A stretch of DNA of 64,000 bases, from positions 1 to 64,000 of the forward strand of contig NZ_MSIG01000001.1 in NCBI RefSeq assembly GCF_001927285.1. The letters are read 5' to 3'. Origin of the DNA: Mongoliimonas terrestris (GTDB lineage: Bacteria; Pseudomonadota; Alphaproteobacteria; Rhizobiales; Pleomorphomonadaceae). The notes below the pieces were generated by a model. The model made no database searches. It had not been told where the DNA came from and worked only from the letters and a program-made list of their open reading frames with translations. The stretch's first letter is position 1. The number at the start of each line of letters is the position of its first letter. The translations under genes and the position numbers were made by a program. Of this stretch, positions 46,474-55,656 are shown in pieces.

Positions 46474-47799
46474 ATGCTTCGATTGGCTTTCACCCAGCCC
46501 GTAGACACCGCGCCGGCCCTCGACCCCGACGGCGCGCCCTCGGTGACCGGCCACATCCTGGCCGTGGCCCTTGCGGCCGCGACGCTCTTCGGCGGCTTCG
46601 GGCTCTGGTCCGCCGTGGCGCCGCTCGCAAGCGCCGTCATCAGCGGCGGACAGCTCCAGCTGGAGCGGGACGCGCACCCGGTCGCCCATATCGATGGCGG
46701 GCTGATCGCGTCCGTGCGGGTTCAGGAGGGCGACAGGGTCGCGGCCGGCGACCTGCTTCTGCGCCTCGACGACGTGACCGCGCGCGCCAGCCTTGCCGCG
46801 CTGGAGAGCGAGCGCGAGGCCCTGGAGGCCCGGCGGATCCGGCTCGCCGCCGAGCGCGACGGCCTCGATCGGCCCGCCTTCGATCCGGCCGAGGCCGGCG
46901 AGGCGGCGGTCGCGGCCGAGATGCGCATCTTCGTGGAGCGACGCCTCGGCCGGGCCGGCCAGGCGGCGATCCAGGCGCGGCGAAAGGCCGAACTGATGAT
47001 GGAGACGAAGGCGTCCCGGGCGGCGCGCGACAGCCTCGACGACCAGCTCGCGCTGATGGCCGAGGAGCTGAGCGGGGCCGAGAGCCTCGCCCGCAAGGGG
47101 TTCTATCCCAAGTCCAGGCTGCTTGCCCTGCAGCGCGCGGAAGCCGGCCTTCGCGGAAGCCTTCTTGCCGAGGAGGCGCAACTGGAGCAGGTGGCCGAGG
47201 AGATCCTCAAGGTCGACCAGGAGACCGAAGCGCTTCGCCAGGACCACCTGAGCGCCGTGGTGACGGAGATCGCCGAGGTCGAACGCCGGCTGGCCGATCT
47301 CGACCACCGCCGCCAGCCGCAAAGCGCCCTCCTCGCCCGCCGCAACGTGGTCGCGCCGGTGTCCGGACGGGTCCACGACATCGCCTTCGCCACAGAGGGC
47401 AACGTCGTGTCGCCAGGGCAGCGGATCCTGACGATCATTCCGGACGACGGTCGCTTCGTCATCGACGCCCGCGTGAGACCCCAGGACATCGACAAGCTCC
47501 ATGTGGGCCAGGAGGCCCGCATCCGCTTCCCCAGCCTGCCGTCCCGCCTTTCGCCGGAGATCGGCGGCACGCTCGCGACCCTGGCGGCCGACCTTTCCGT
47601 CGATGCGAAGACCGGGGCGGCCTACTACAAGGCGCGTATGCAGGTCGACCCGGCCGCCCTCGCGACGGTTGGCGAAACGGCGGCGCTGGTCTCCGGCATG
47701 CCGGTCGAGGCGCACATCACAACCGGGCAGAGAACGCTGTTCGACTATCTCGTTCAGCCGATGACGGACTTGCTGGCGCGCGGCGCCCGGGAGACTTGA
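46474..47799 (+). CDS. Type I secretion membrane fusion protein (HlyD/PrtE-like)
   Basis: This 441-aa HlyD-family adaptor has a short cytoplasmic tail, one membrane helix (about 26-48, ILAVALAAATLFGGFGLWSA), a lipoyl half-motif (HPVAHIDGGLIASVRVQEGD), a long coiled coil (about 110-270), a second lipoyl half (VVAPVSGRVHDIAFATEGNV) and a beta-barrel. It bridges the ABC transporter to an outer-membrane TolC protein. No TolC gene is in the window, so a genomic one must be used. It is co-transcribed with the ABC gene. Confidence 0.92.
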   Translation: MLRLAFTQPVDTAPALDPDGAPSVTGHILAVALAAATLFGGFGLWSAVAPLASAVISGGQLQLERDAHPVAHIDGGLIASVRVQEGDRVAAGDLLLRLDDVTARASLAALESEREALEARRIRLAAERDGLDRPAFDPAEAGEAAVAAEMRIFVERRLGRAGQAAIQARRKAELMMETKASRAARDSLDDQLALMAEELSGAESLARKGFYPKSRLLALQRAEAGLRGSLLAEEAQLEQVAEEILKVDQETEALRQDHLSAVVTEIAEVERRLADLDHRRQPQSALLARRNVVAPVSGRVHDIAFATEGNVVSPGQRILTIIPDDGRFVIDARVRPQDIDKLHVGQEARIRFPSLPSRLSPEIGGTLATLAADLSVDAKTGAAYYKARMQVDPAALATVGETAALVSGMPVEAHITTGQRTLFDYLVQPMTDLLARGARET

Positions 47800-48018
47800 C
47801 CATGACCCACATGCGTCAAACACATGTCAAAAAGCTGCAGAGCGTGCAAGATTGATCCCTCCGGATGCCTACGGGTGGTGATCACAACAGTAGGGATCGG
47901 CAATGACGCGGGCGGTCGAGTGACCTTGCACCCGTATCGGCCCACGGTCCCCGCCGAGTTTTTCAACGAATGGGTTACAAGCAGACATCGTTCTCCGGTG
48001 TCCGACTCCTCCGACCTA

Positions 48019-48459
48019 TCAATCCCTGGGGTGCCTGAGGGCTTCGACGACGACCTTGAAGGCGGGGAGATTCTGCCGCCGGCTGGGATAGTAGAGATAG
48101 TAGCCGGGGAAGGTGGGTGACCAGTCGTCCAACACGATTGTTAAACCGCCTTTGGCCATCGGGACCGTCGCTAAGTCCTCGGGGACGTACGCGATGCCGT
48201 AGCCGGCGAGGGCCGCTTCCACCTGACGGGACGAACTGTTGAAGGTCATCGGCCCGCCAACCTTCACCCGGAGGTCCTGGCCGTCTTTCGAAAACTCCCA
48301 AACGTATGCGCCGCCCGAAGCCGAATGGCGAATGTTGATACAAGCGTGGCCGACGAGGTCCCGCGGGTGCTGAGGAATGTGCCGTCCGGCGAGGTACGCC
48401 GGAGAAGCGACAGCCACGAGGCGCCAATCCGGTCCGATACGGTAGCCTCTCCCGATCAG
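48019..48459 (-). pseudogene. LysR-type regulator fragment (effector domain)
   Basis: Only the second half of a LysR regulator remains: GRGYRIGPDWRLVAVASPAY, LAGRHIPQHPRDLVGHACIN, YVWEFSKDGQDLRVKVGGPM, GYGIAYVPEDLA and FPGYYLYYPSRRQNLPAFKV, ending at 48019. Homology starts at about 48459 and no HTH part is found upstream. It resembles the effector domain of regulators that control quinone or aldehyde-type oxidoreductases. Confidence 0.75.
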
Positions 48460-48808
48460 GGCTGAAGGACACCGACTTGTCGCATCGACCTTTCACACGT
48501 GCTCTTCCGTTTATGCTGGCCACCGCCGCGATCACATCCGTACAGGCAGAAGGCATCTCCATATCCCCCAACGGACCGGACATCGGTTTCCGGTCCGTCC
48601 GAGACCTTCACAGGCGTGGTGACGGTCACACCGCTCTTCGCCGCTAACGAGCAGAGCGACGCGACCGAAGCCGAAGAATCGACGGATGCCATCCGGTCTG
48701 TCGCCCCGGCCCCGGACGATTTCAGAAAAGGTGCCACTCGATCGAGCGTGGCCGCTGGACCCTTCCCCGCCTCACGTCGCGCGGCCGCAGCAATGAGGGC
48801 GGAGGTGC
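48460..48808. other. Region between the LysR fragment and thiolase
   Basis: A minus-strand frame from a TTG at 48812 (overlapping the thiolase stop) runs into the LysR fragment region: STSALIAAAARREAGKGPAA, then TLDRVAPFLKSSGAGA. It looks partly protein-like but is unrecognised and has no clear start. I treat the region as non-coding or decayed. Confidence 0.3.
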
Positions 48809-49996
48809 TCAACTCAGTCGCTCCAACGCCAATGCGATCCCTTGGCCGCCGCCGATGCAGAGCGTCACGATACCCCGACGAAGCCCGTCACGGCGCATGG
48901 CATGGAGCAGACGGGTCACAAGCACCGCCCCCGTCGCTCCGATCGGGTGACCATGGGCGATGGCGCCGCCTTCCGGATTGATGATGTCGAGTGGGATGCC
49001 AAGTTGGGCGGCGACGGCGAGAGGTACGGCCGCGAAGGCTTCGTTGATCTCGAACCGCTCGACGTCCGCCAAACTCCATTCGGCGCGATCCAGCACCTTG
49101 CGAACCGCCGGAACGGGACCGATTCCGAACAGGCCGGGCTCCACGCCAGCGACGGCGGATGCAACGAGGCGGCCGATCGGCTCGATCCCGTTCCGTTCGG
49201 CATAGCTCCTCTCGGCCACCACCATGGCCGCGGCGCCACTGTTGAGCCCGGGCGCATTGCCTGCGGTGATTGTTCCGCCGTCACGAAAGGCCGGACGGAG
49301 CCGGGCGAGAGACTCGGCCGTCGCATCGGGACGGGGTGCCTCGTCGGTCGAGAAGACGACCGTTCCCTTGCGGCCTTGGACTTCCAACGGGACGATCTCG
49401 GCCGCGAAGCGTCCGGCGTCGCGCGCCGCTGAAAATGCCTGCTGCGACCTCGCAGCGAAGGCATCCTGCGCTTCCCGGGTGAGGCCGGCACCGATCACAA
49501 GGTCTTCCGTATGCCAACCGGAATGCCGGGCTGAGAAGGCATCCTCCAACCCGTCGACGATCACGGCGTCCAGGATCCCCGCGTTGCCCATACGGTATCC
49601 CCACCGGCCTCCACCGAGGAGGTAGGGGGCGCGGTCCATGTTCTCCATGCCACCCGCGATCCCGACGTCCACTTCGCCGGCCAGGATCTCCAGGGCGACG
49701 GAGGCAATGGCCTGCGCGCCGGATCCGCAGACCCGGTTCACCGTGAGCGCCGGGACTTCGACGGGCAGGCCGCCGGAGAGGGACGCCTGCCGGGCGGGGT
49801 TCATGCGGTTCCCCGCCTGCACGACGTTGCCCATGACCACAGTGCCCACACGCTGCGGATCAATGCCGCTGCGAGCGACCGTTTCCGCGATCGCCCGAGC
49901 GCCGAGCGTCGTCGCAGGGACCTCCTTGAGGCTGCCGCCAAAGCCGCCGATCGCGGTACGGACCGGGCTGCAGATCACGATTTGCCGATGGGTCAA
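48809..49996 (-). CDS. Acetyl-CoA acetyltransferase (thiolase)
   Basis: This 395-aa thiolase has the nucleophilic Cys in VNRVCGSGAQAIASVAL (Cys 90), the catalytic His in NPEGGAIAHGHPIGATGAVL (about 350) and the second Cys in LCIGGGQGIALAL (about 380). The pattern INEAFAAVPLA is also present. It starts with TTG at 49996, with GGAG seven bases upstream. The enzyme condenses two acetyl-CoA units or cleaves 3-ketoacyl-CoA. It stands alone here, with no phaB/phaC or beta-oxidation partner, so the direction is open. Confidence 0.92.
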   Translation of the reverse strand: MTHRQIVICSPVRTAIGGFGGSLKEVPATTLGARAIAETVARSGIDPQRVGTVVMGNVVQAGNRMNPARQASLSGGLPVEVPALTVNRVCGSGAQAIASVALEILAGEVDVGIAGGMENMDRAPYLLGGGRWGYRMGNAGILDAVIVDGLEDAFSARHSGWHTEDLVIGAGLTREAQDAFAARSQQAFSAARDAGRFAAEIVPLEVQGRKGTVVFSTDEAPRPDATAESLARLRPAFRDGGTITAGNAPGLNSGAAAMVVAERSYAERNGIEPIGRLVASAVAGVEPGLFGIGPVPAVRKVLDRAEWSLADVERFEINEAFAAVPLAVAAQLGIPLDIINPEGGAIAHGHPIGATGAVLVTRLLHAMRRDGLRRGIVTLCIGGGQGIALALERLS

Positions 49997-50270
49997 GGTT
50001 CAGCTCCATTGTCTGGTTTTAGGACGGCACCGCTCCCTCCGGTCGTGAAGCAGAGCGACTTTGCGCTTCAGACGCCCAAGGCATCGATCCTCGCGCCTTG
50101 TCGTTGTCGATGCAGGCCGCTTCGGCGATCAGGTCGTTTGTGCCGAGCCAGCGTTCGTAAGGGACCGCATTCGAGACCTTTCGTCTGTCCAGCCCATCTG
50201 GCCGCACGAAAAATCGGATGGCGACGCGTCAGGGGACGGACGGGCAGCCTATAGCCGTGACCGCGACGGC

Positions 50271-53200
50271 CTATTCGGCAGCCCGGGATAGGATGAGAAA
50301 GGCCGTCGCCGGCTCTTGCAAAGCAGGCATGGAAGGCGGCTTGACCGCCTCCACTCGCTCGACGGTTTCGGGGGCGGATGCGCTCGGCCTGATCCGGAAC
50401 CACGTGGCATAGAGGGCGGGGAGGAACAGGAGGATCAGCACGGTTCCGACAGCGGTTCCTCCAATGAGGGTATAGGCCATCGATCCCCAGAAGACGGAGT
50501 GGGTCAGCGGAATGAAGGCGAGGACCGCCGCGAGCGCCGTCAGGATCACGGGCCTCGTCCGCTGCACGGTCGCCTCGACGACGGCGTGGTAGCCGTCCAG
50601 GCCCGCGTCGCGGTTCTCCTTGATCTGCTCCGTCAGGATGAGCGTGTTCCGCATCAGGATCCCGGCCAGGCCGATGAGACCCAGGATGGCATTGAATCCG
50701 AAGGGCTGGTTGAAGGTGAGGAGTGCCGGGACGACACCGACCAGACCGAGCGGCGCCGTGAGCAAAACCATCCCCATCATCGAGAAGGAGCGAACCTGCA
50801 GCATGATCACGATCAGCGTCACGGCGATCATCACGGGGAAGATTTTCCCCAGGGCCACGTTGGCCTTCTCCGCCTCCTCGATCGAACCGCCCATCTCGAT
50901 GCGGTAGCCGTTCGGCAGGCTTGCGATCAGCGGCTGAAGGGCTGTCATGACGGCCTTCGACACTTCCGGCGGCTGGGTCTCCTCGTTGATGTCCGAGCGG
51001 ACGGTGATGACGGATGCCCGATCACGGCGCTTGAGAACGGGATCCTCCATGCTGATCTCCGACCGGCCGATCTGGTCCAGGGGGATCTGGCGCCCGTTCC
51101 AGCTCATCAGCGAGAAGTCGGCGAGCCGTGCCGGGTCGAGACGCTCTTTCCCGCCGCTGCGGGCCACGACGGGCACGTTGCGGATGTCCTCGCGCACCTC
51201 CGTGACCGGGATCCCGCTGAGGAGGAACTGAAGCTGCCGCCCGACCTCGGCCGTCGACAGGCCGATCTGGTTCAGCCGATCCTGGTCCGGAACGAAGCGG
51301 ACGACCGGTGACCGGTTGCCCCAGTCGCGGTTGGCCTGTCGCACATCCGGGATGCCACGCATGATGGCAAGCGCCTTCTCGGAAATGTCGGAGAGAACGG
51401 CGGGATCCGGACCCATGATCCGAAACTCGACCGGAAAGGCCGTAAAAGGACCGAACACGAGTTGGGTCACGCGTACGGCGGCTTCGGGGGCGAGCCCTTC
51501 CGAAACAGCCTCACGCAGGCGATGCTTCAGCGCTTCGCGGGCTTCGGCGTCGGGCGTCAGGACGACGATCTTGGCAAAGGCGGGATCTGGCAGCTCCGGG
51601 GACATCGCGAAGAAGAAGCGCGGCGCACCCTGGCCGACATAGCTCGTGACGATCTCCGCCTCCGGCTGATCGGCGAGCCACGCCTCCAGCGTCTCGACGG
51701 TGCCGGTGGTCGTCTCGATGCTGGTGCCTTGCGGCAGCCGCACTTCGACGAGGACCTCGGGCCGGTCGGAGGTCGGAAAGAACTGCTGCTTGACGCCGCC
51801 CATCCCGACAACCGCCAAGCCGAACGCGATGGCGACCACGGTGCAAGTCATGACCTTGTGGCGGACGGCGAAGGCGATCACGGCCCGCAGGCGACGATAG
51901 CCCGGGGTGTCGTAGATCGCGTGCGTGCCGCCTTCGACCGGCTTGATGTCGGGCAGCATCTTGACCCCAAGGTACGGGGTGAAGACCACCGCGACGATCC
52001 AGGACACGATCAGCGCGAAGCCGACCACCCAGAAGATGTTGCCGGCATACTCGCCCGCAGCGGAGCGGGCGAACCCCACTGGAAGAAAGCCGGCGATCGT
52101 CACCAGCGTGCCGGACAGCATCGGCGCGGCGGTATGGCTCCAGGCGTAGGCCGCGGCCCTGATGCGGTCCATGCCCTCCTCCATCTTCACCACCATCACT
52201 TCGATGGCGATGATCGCATCGTCGACGAGGAGGCCGAGGGCGAGGATGAGGGCGCCGAGGGTGATGCGGTCGAAGAAGCGCCCCGTCTCCAGCATGATGA
52301 GGAAGACGACCGCGAGCGTCAGCGGCACGGCGGCCGCGACTACGATCCCCACGCGCCAGCCGAGGCTGAGCAGGCTGACGAGGAGCACGACGCCGAGCGC
52401 CATCGCGAACTTCAGCATGAACTCGTCGACGGCATTGGTGATGTTCACCGCCTGGTCGGACACCTTCGCGAGCGCGATCCCGAGCGGCAGTTCCTTGGCG
52501 ATGGTCGCCGTCCGATCTTCCAGATCCTTGCCGAGGGTCAGGCCGTTCCAGCCCTGCTGCATGACAACGGAGAGCATGACGGTCGGCTCACCCTGATGCC
52601 GGATGAGATAGGTGGCCGGGTCCTCGTAGCCGCGCCGCACGTCGGCAACGTCGGAGATCTTCAGCGTCCGCCCCCCGACCACGAACGGGGTGTCGGCGAT
52701 CGCCTGAACGCCATCGTAGGCGCCGTCCACGCGGATGAAGACCTGAGGGCCGCTGGTTTCGATGGACCCGGCCGGGGTCACCGTGTTCTGCCGTTGCAGA
52801 GCGGCGATGATATCCTCAGCGGAAGCGCCGAGGGTGGCGAGCCTGCCGTGGGAGAAGTCGACGAAGATCCGCTCCGGCTGCTCGCCCAGGATGGTGACCT
52901 TCTTGACGCCGGGGACATGAAGAAGGTCCTGGCGGATCGTCTCCGCTTGGCGCGCCAGCTCGCGCATAGGCATGCCCTTCGCCTTGAGGGCGTAGAGCGC
53001 GAAGCTGACGTCGGAATACTCGTCGTTGACGAAGGGGCCGCGCACGCCCGGAGGCAGCTTGCGGGCCTCGTCGCCGAGCTTCTTGCGCGCTTGGTAGAAC
53101 TCTCCCTCCACTGCGGAGGGTGGTGTGCTGTCCTTCAAGGTGAGGATCAGGTAAGCGGCCCCCGGCCGGGTCGTGGTCTCCACCCGATCGTACCAGGTCA

Positions 53201-53426
53201 GTTCCTGGAGCCGCTTTTCCAGCGGCTCGGACACCAGGTCCTGCATCTCTCGGGCGGTGGCGCCCGGCCAGACCGCCGTGACGGTCAGAGTCTTGATCGT
53301 GAAGTTGGGGTCCTCGGCGCGGCCCATGACGACAAAGGCGTAGATGCCCGCGGCCACCAGGAGAAGGATGGAGAACAGGGTCACCGCCCGCTCCCGGACG
53401 GCGATCGCGGAAAGGTTGAGGGTCAT
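50271..53426 (-). CDS. RND efflux pump inner-membrane transporter
   Basis: This 1051-aa AcrB-type transporter has 12 helices and two large periplasmic loops. Helix 4 carries the proton-relay Asp pair (LILALGLLVDDAIIAIEVMV), and AGFLPVGFARSAAGEYAGNI and LGLIGLAGILMRNTLILTEQ are family-typical. It starts at ATG 53426, overlapping the adaptor stop as ATGA. The sequence type (VDDAIIAIE, short for the HAE1 group) is nearer the MdtB/TriC-like branch than classical AcrB. No outer-membrane component is adjacent. It is probably controlled by the divergent TetR gene. Confidence 0.93.
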   Translation of the reverse strand: MTLNLSAIAVRERAVTLFSILLLVAAGIYAFVVMGRAEDPNFTIKTLTVTAVWPGATAREMQDLVSEPLEKRLQELTWYDRVETTTRPGAAYLILTLKDSTPPSAVEGEFYQARKKLGDEARKLPPGVRGPFVNDEYSDVSFALYALKAKGMPMRELARQAETIRQDLLHVPGVKKVTILGEQPERIFVDFSHGRLATLGASAEDIIAALQRQNTVTPAGSIETSGPQVFIRVDGAYDGVQAIADTPFVVGGRTLKISDVADVRRGYEDPATYLIRHQGEPTVMLSVVMQQGWNGLTLGKDLEDRTATIAKELPLGIALAKVSDQAVNITNAVDEFMLKFAMALGVVLLVSLLSLGWRVGIVVAAAVPLTLAVVFLIMLETGRFFDRITLGALILALGLLVDDAIIAIEVMVVKMEEGMDRIRAAAYAWSHTAAPMLSGTLVTIAGFLPVGFARSAAGEYAGNIFWVVGFALIVSWIVAVVFTPYLGVKMLPDIKPVEGGTHAIYDTPGYRRLRAVIAFAVRHKVMTCTVVAIAFGLAVVGMGGVKQQFFPTSDRPEVLVEVRLPQGTSIETTTGTVETLEAWLADQPEAEIVTSYVGQGAPRFFFAMSPELPDPAFAKIVVLTPDAEAREALKHRLREAVSEGLAPEAAVRVTQLVFGPFTAFPVEFRIMGPDPAVLSDISEKALAIMRGIPDVRQANRDWGNRSPVVRFVPDQDRLNQIGLSTAEVGRQLQFLLSGIPVTEVREDIRNVPVVARSGGKERLDPARLADFSLMSWNGRQIPLDQIGRSEISMEDPVLKRRDRASVITVRSDINEETQPPEVSKAVMTALQPLIASLPNGYRIEMGGSIEEAEKANVALGKIFPVMIAVTLIVIMLQVRSFSMMGMVLLTAPLGLVGVVPALLTFNQPFGFNAILGLIGLAGILMRNTLILTEQIKENRDAGLDGYHAVVEATVQRTRPVILTALAAVLAFIPLTHSVFWGSMAYTLIGGTAVGTVLILLFLPALYATWFRIRPSASAPETVERVEAVKPPSMPALQEPATAFLILSRAAE

Positions 53427-54535
53427 TGGGCGCTCCCGCTTTCCGCAAGGGTCCTGACGCGGGCGCCGTCCTGCAGAAGGTGTGCGCCAAGGGAGACGAC
53501 GATGTCATCCAGCCTCAAGCCCGTCACGACGGCCGCCTCGTCCGTCATCCGGACGAGGCGGACCGGGCTGAAGCGGACGGTCGAGGTCGTCTGGTCGAAG
53601 GTCCACACCCCCATCCGCCGGCCGTCGTCGAGTACCGCCCCGAGCGGAACCTGAAGGTTCTCGGGGTTCGCATCCGTCGCGACCTCAATCGTGACGGTGG
53701 CGCCGAGCGGCGCATTCGCGGCTTTGCCTCCCAGAACATAGCGCGCCTCATAAGTCCGGGATTGGCTGTCGGCGGCGTCGGACAGTTGGCGCAGTTCGGC
53801 CTTGAAGCGTGTTCCTTCGGATCCGAAAAGCGTGGCGTCTGCGACGGAGCCGAGAGTCGGGCGAACGGTTTCCGGGAGCGCCACCACCGCCTCGCGCGGT
53901 CCAGCATGGGCAAGGCGGATCACCGGTTGACCGACGGAGACGACCTGGCCGGGCTCGGCCAAGGTCTCCACGATCGTGCCGTCCTCATCCGCGAGCAGAA
54001 CGGAATAGGCGGCCTCGTTCTCCGCGACGCGCGCCTCGGCCTCCGCGGCGGCCAGGCGCGCCTTGCCCGTATCGAGCGCCGCCTTGGCCTGCTCGTAGCG
54101 CTGCATCGAGGTCCAGCCGTTGCGAACGAGGTCGGCTAAGCGGCTCTCGTCGGCCTCAGCCTGGAGGACCACGGCGCGCGCCGCAGTGACCGCATTGCGC
54201 CGCGCAGCCAGCGCGAGCCGCAGATCCACGCTGTCGATCCGCATCAGCGGCTGTCCCTCGACGACACGCTGGCCAACCCCGACAAGCCGCTCGACGATCT
54301 TTCCGCCCACCCGGAAGCCGAGATTGCTCTGGACACGCGCCGCGACCACGCCGGTGAAGTCGCGCTGCAGGCCGCTCACCGCGACCGGTGCGGCGAGCCT
54401 GACGATCGGCGGATCGAGGCGGGCGTCGGCGACGCCAGCCACCTCCGCCGAATGGAGAGGGAACACCGCCCATGCGGCGGCTGCCGATAGGACGGCGAGG
54501 ACGCTGCCGACGAGGACTGCCGACCTTTTCTTCAT
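53423..54535 (-). CDS. RND efflux periplasmic adaptor (MFP)
   Basis: This 370-aa HlyD/AcrA-type adaptor starts at ATG 54535. An upstream in-frame start at 54598 would lie inside the operator and is rejected. It has an N-terminal anchor or signal segment (SAVLVGSVLAVLSAAAAWAV), barrel-sandwich half-motifs (VQSNLGFRVGGKIVERLVGV and LLADEDGTIVETLAEPGQVV), a helical hairpin between them, and a beta-barrel (RPTLGSVADATLFGSEGTRF). It couples the RND transporter to an outer-membrane channel. Confidence 0.92.
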   Translation of the reverse strand: MKKRSAVLVGSVLAVLSAAAAWAVFPLHSAEVAGVADARLDPPIVRLAAPVAVSGLQRDFTGVVAARVQSNLGFRVGGKIVERLVGVGQRVVEGQPLMRIDSVDLRLALAARRNAVTAARAVVLQAEADESRLADLVRNGWTSMQRYEQAKAALDTGKARLAAAEAEARVAENEAAYSVLLADEDGTIVETLAEPGQVVSVGQPVIRLAHAGPREAVVALPETVRPTLGSVADATLFGSEGTRFKAELRQLSDAADSQSRTYEARYVLGGKAANAPLGATVTIEVATDANPENLQVPLGAVLDDGRRMGVWTFDQTTSTVRFSPVRLVRMTDEAAVVTGLRLDDIVVSLGAHLLQDGARVRTLAESGSAQ

Positions 54536-54553
54536 GACACGCGCCTCGACCTT

Positions 54554-54606
54554 TTTAGATTGCGTTCGACAGCTATATGATATATAGAATGCGAACACAA
54601 TCTAAA
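54554..54606. promoter_or_regulatory. TetR operator: 15-nt inverted repeat
   Basis: TTTAGATTGCGTTCG (54554-54568) is repeated in inverted orientation as CGAACACAATCTAAA (54592-54606) with one mismatch and a 23-base spacer. The centre holds a second palindrome, CTATAT-GAT-ATATAG (54573-54587), likely overlapping the -10 regions of both divergent promoters. It lies exactly between the efflux adaptor gene and the TetR gene, so it is the probable operator for both. Confidence 0.8.
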
Positions 54607-54619
54607 TTCGGAGGTCAGG

Positions 54620-55198
54620 ATGCGTGTGAGCCGAAGCCAGGCCGCTGAGAACCGGCAGACCGTGATCGACGTCGCAAGCCGCTTGTTCCGGCAGCACGGC
54701 TTTGACGGGATCGGGCTGAAGGACCTGATGGAAGCGGCCGGCCTGACCCAGGGCGCCTTCTACAAACAGTTCGAATCCAAGGAGGATCTCGCGGTCCACG
54801 CTTCGGAGCGCGCGCTGGAGAGAACCGCCGAACGGTGGGAGACCGAGATCGCCGCGCACCCCGAAGATCCCTTGGGAGCCGTGCTTTCCCTCTACCTCAG
54901 CCAAGGTCACCGTTCGGAAGTCGCCGAAGGATGCCCGATCGTAGCGCTCGGAGCCGATGCCATCCGCCATGGCGGCGACGTGAAGCGGTCGTTCGCGGCG
55001 GGCGTGAGGAACCGTCTCAATCGCCTGCGCGACCTGATCGGCGAAACCCATCCGCAGGATGCCGACAGCAAGGCGCTGGCGGTGGCATCCCTGATGATCG
55101 GCGGCCTGATGCTGACCCGCCTGTTCGAGGAGGCCGAGTTGGCCGACGCTGTCCTGGAGGCTGCCAGCGAGGCCGCCCGCGAGATCGCTTCCGGCTGA
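54620..55198 (+). CDS. TetR-family repressor of the RND pump
   Basis: This 192-aa regulator has its N-terminal HTH at about residues 8-55 (VIDVASRLFRQHGFDGIGLK, DLMEAAGLTQGAFYKQFESK) and a helical effector domain containing the AefR-like AEGCPIVALGAD motif. It starts at ATG 54620 after GGAGG. It is divergent from the efflux genes across a strong inverted repeat and presumably represses them and itself until a toxic compound binds. Confidence 0.92.
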   Translation: MRVSRSQAAENRQTVIDVASRLFRQHGFDGIGLKDLMEAAGLTQGAFYKQFESKEDLAVHASERALERTAERWETEIAAHPEDPLGAVLSLYLSQGHRSEVAEGCPIVALGADAIRHGGDVKRSFAAGVRNRLNRLRDLIGETHPQDADSKALAVASLMIGGLMLTRLFEEAELADAVLEAASEAAREIASG

Positions 55199-55476
55199 AC
55201 GGGCGGCCAGACACCATTCAGCAGAAGTGGACTTGGTGCGCAGAAAGACCTCGTCCGGCAGAGTCTCCACAGAGGCTCAGGGTTGATGACAGACTCTTGG
55301 GCAAGCCCGTTCCGGCGGCGAACCTCGCAATGTTGTCGTCGCCGGGCGCTCCGGTTGGCGGCGACCGCGACGGCAGGAAGGCCTAAGGTTCGCATGGGGA
55401 CATGACCTTGGACTTGGGTGAAGAGGGCTGCCTGGCCGATCGGCGCGTGTGGCCGACCGGCGAGTCTGGCCAATCG

Positions 55477-55656
55477 TCAGACGTGACTGCAGGGTACCGG
55501 CAGGGTTTCAGTCGGGGCGTGTGAAGCGCTGTTCATAAATAGGTATTCCTGCGCACCCGGATGGCGGACGTAGGTGGGCTGCATGTTGGTATTGGCATCC
55601 TCGATCATGAAGTCGAAGCGGAGGTCGCGCTTGCGGCCGGTGGGCTCGGGGCCCAT
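55477..55656 (-). CDS. Small ORF or -1-frame extension of membrane protein
   Basis: A 59-codon frame begins at ATG 55656 inside the end of the membrane-protein gene, one frame away. It reads MGPEPTGRKRDLRFDFMIED, then ANTNMQPTYVRHPGAQEYLF. It looks more protein-like than the final residues of the membrane protein (APSPPAASATSAST). It may be the true C-terminus reached by an indel or frameshift, or a small separate gene. No function is recognised. Confidence 0.35.
   Translation of the reverse strand: MGPEPTGRKRDLRFDFMIEDANTNMQPTYVRHPGAQEYLFMNSASHAPTETLPVPCSHV

Noticed and set aside
50019..50207. Small minus-strand frame between the RND and thiolase genes
   Set aside because: Segments such as VPYERWLGTNDLIAEAAC look plausible but match no family I know and have no ribosome binding site; kept as unassigned intergenic DNA.
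51462..53654. 730-codon plus-strand frame
   Set aside because: It is antisense to the RND transporter and adaptor. It is highly charged and has no recognisable domain.
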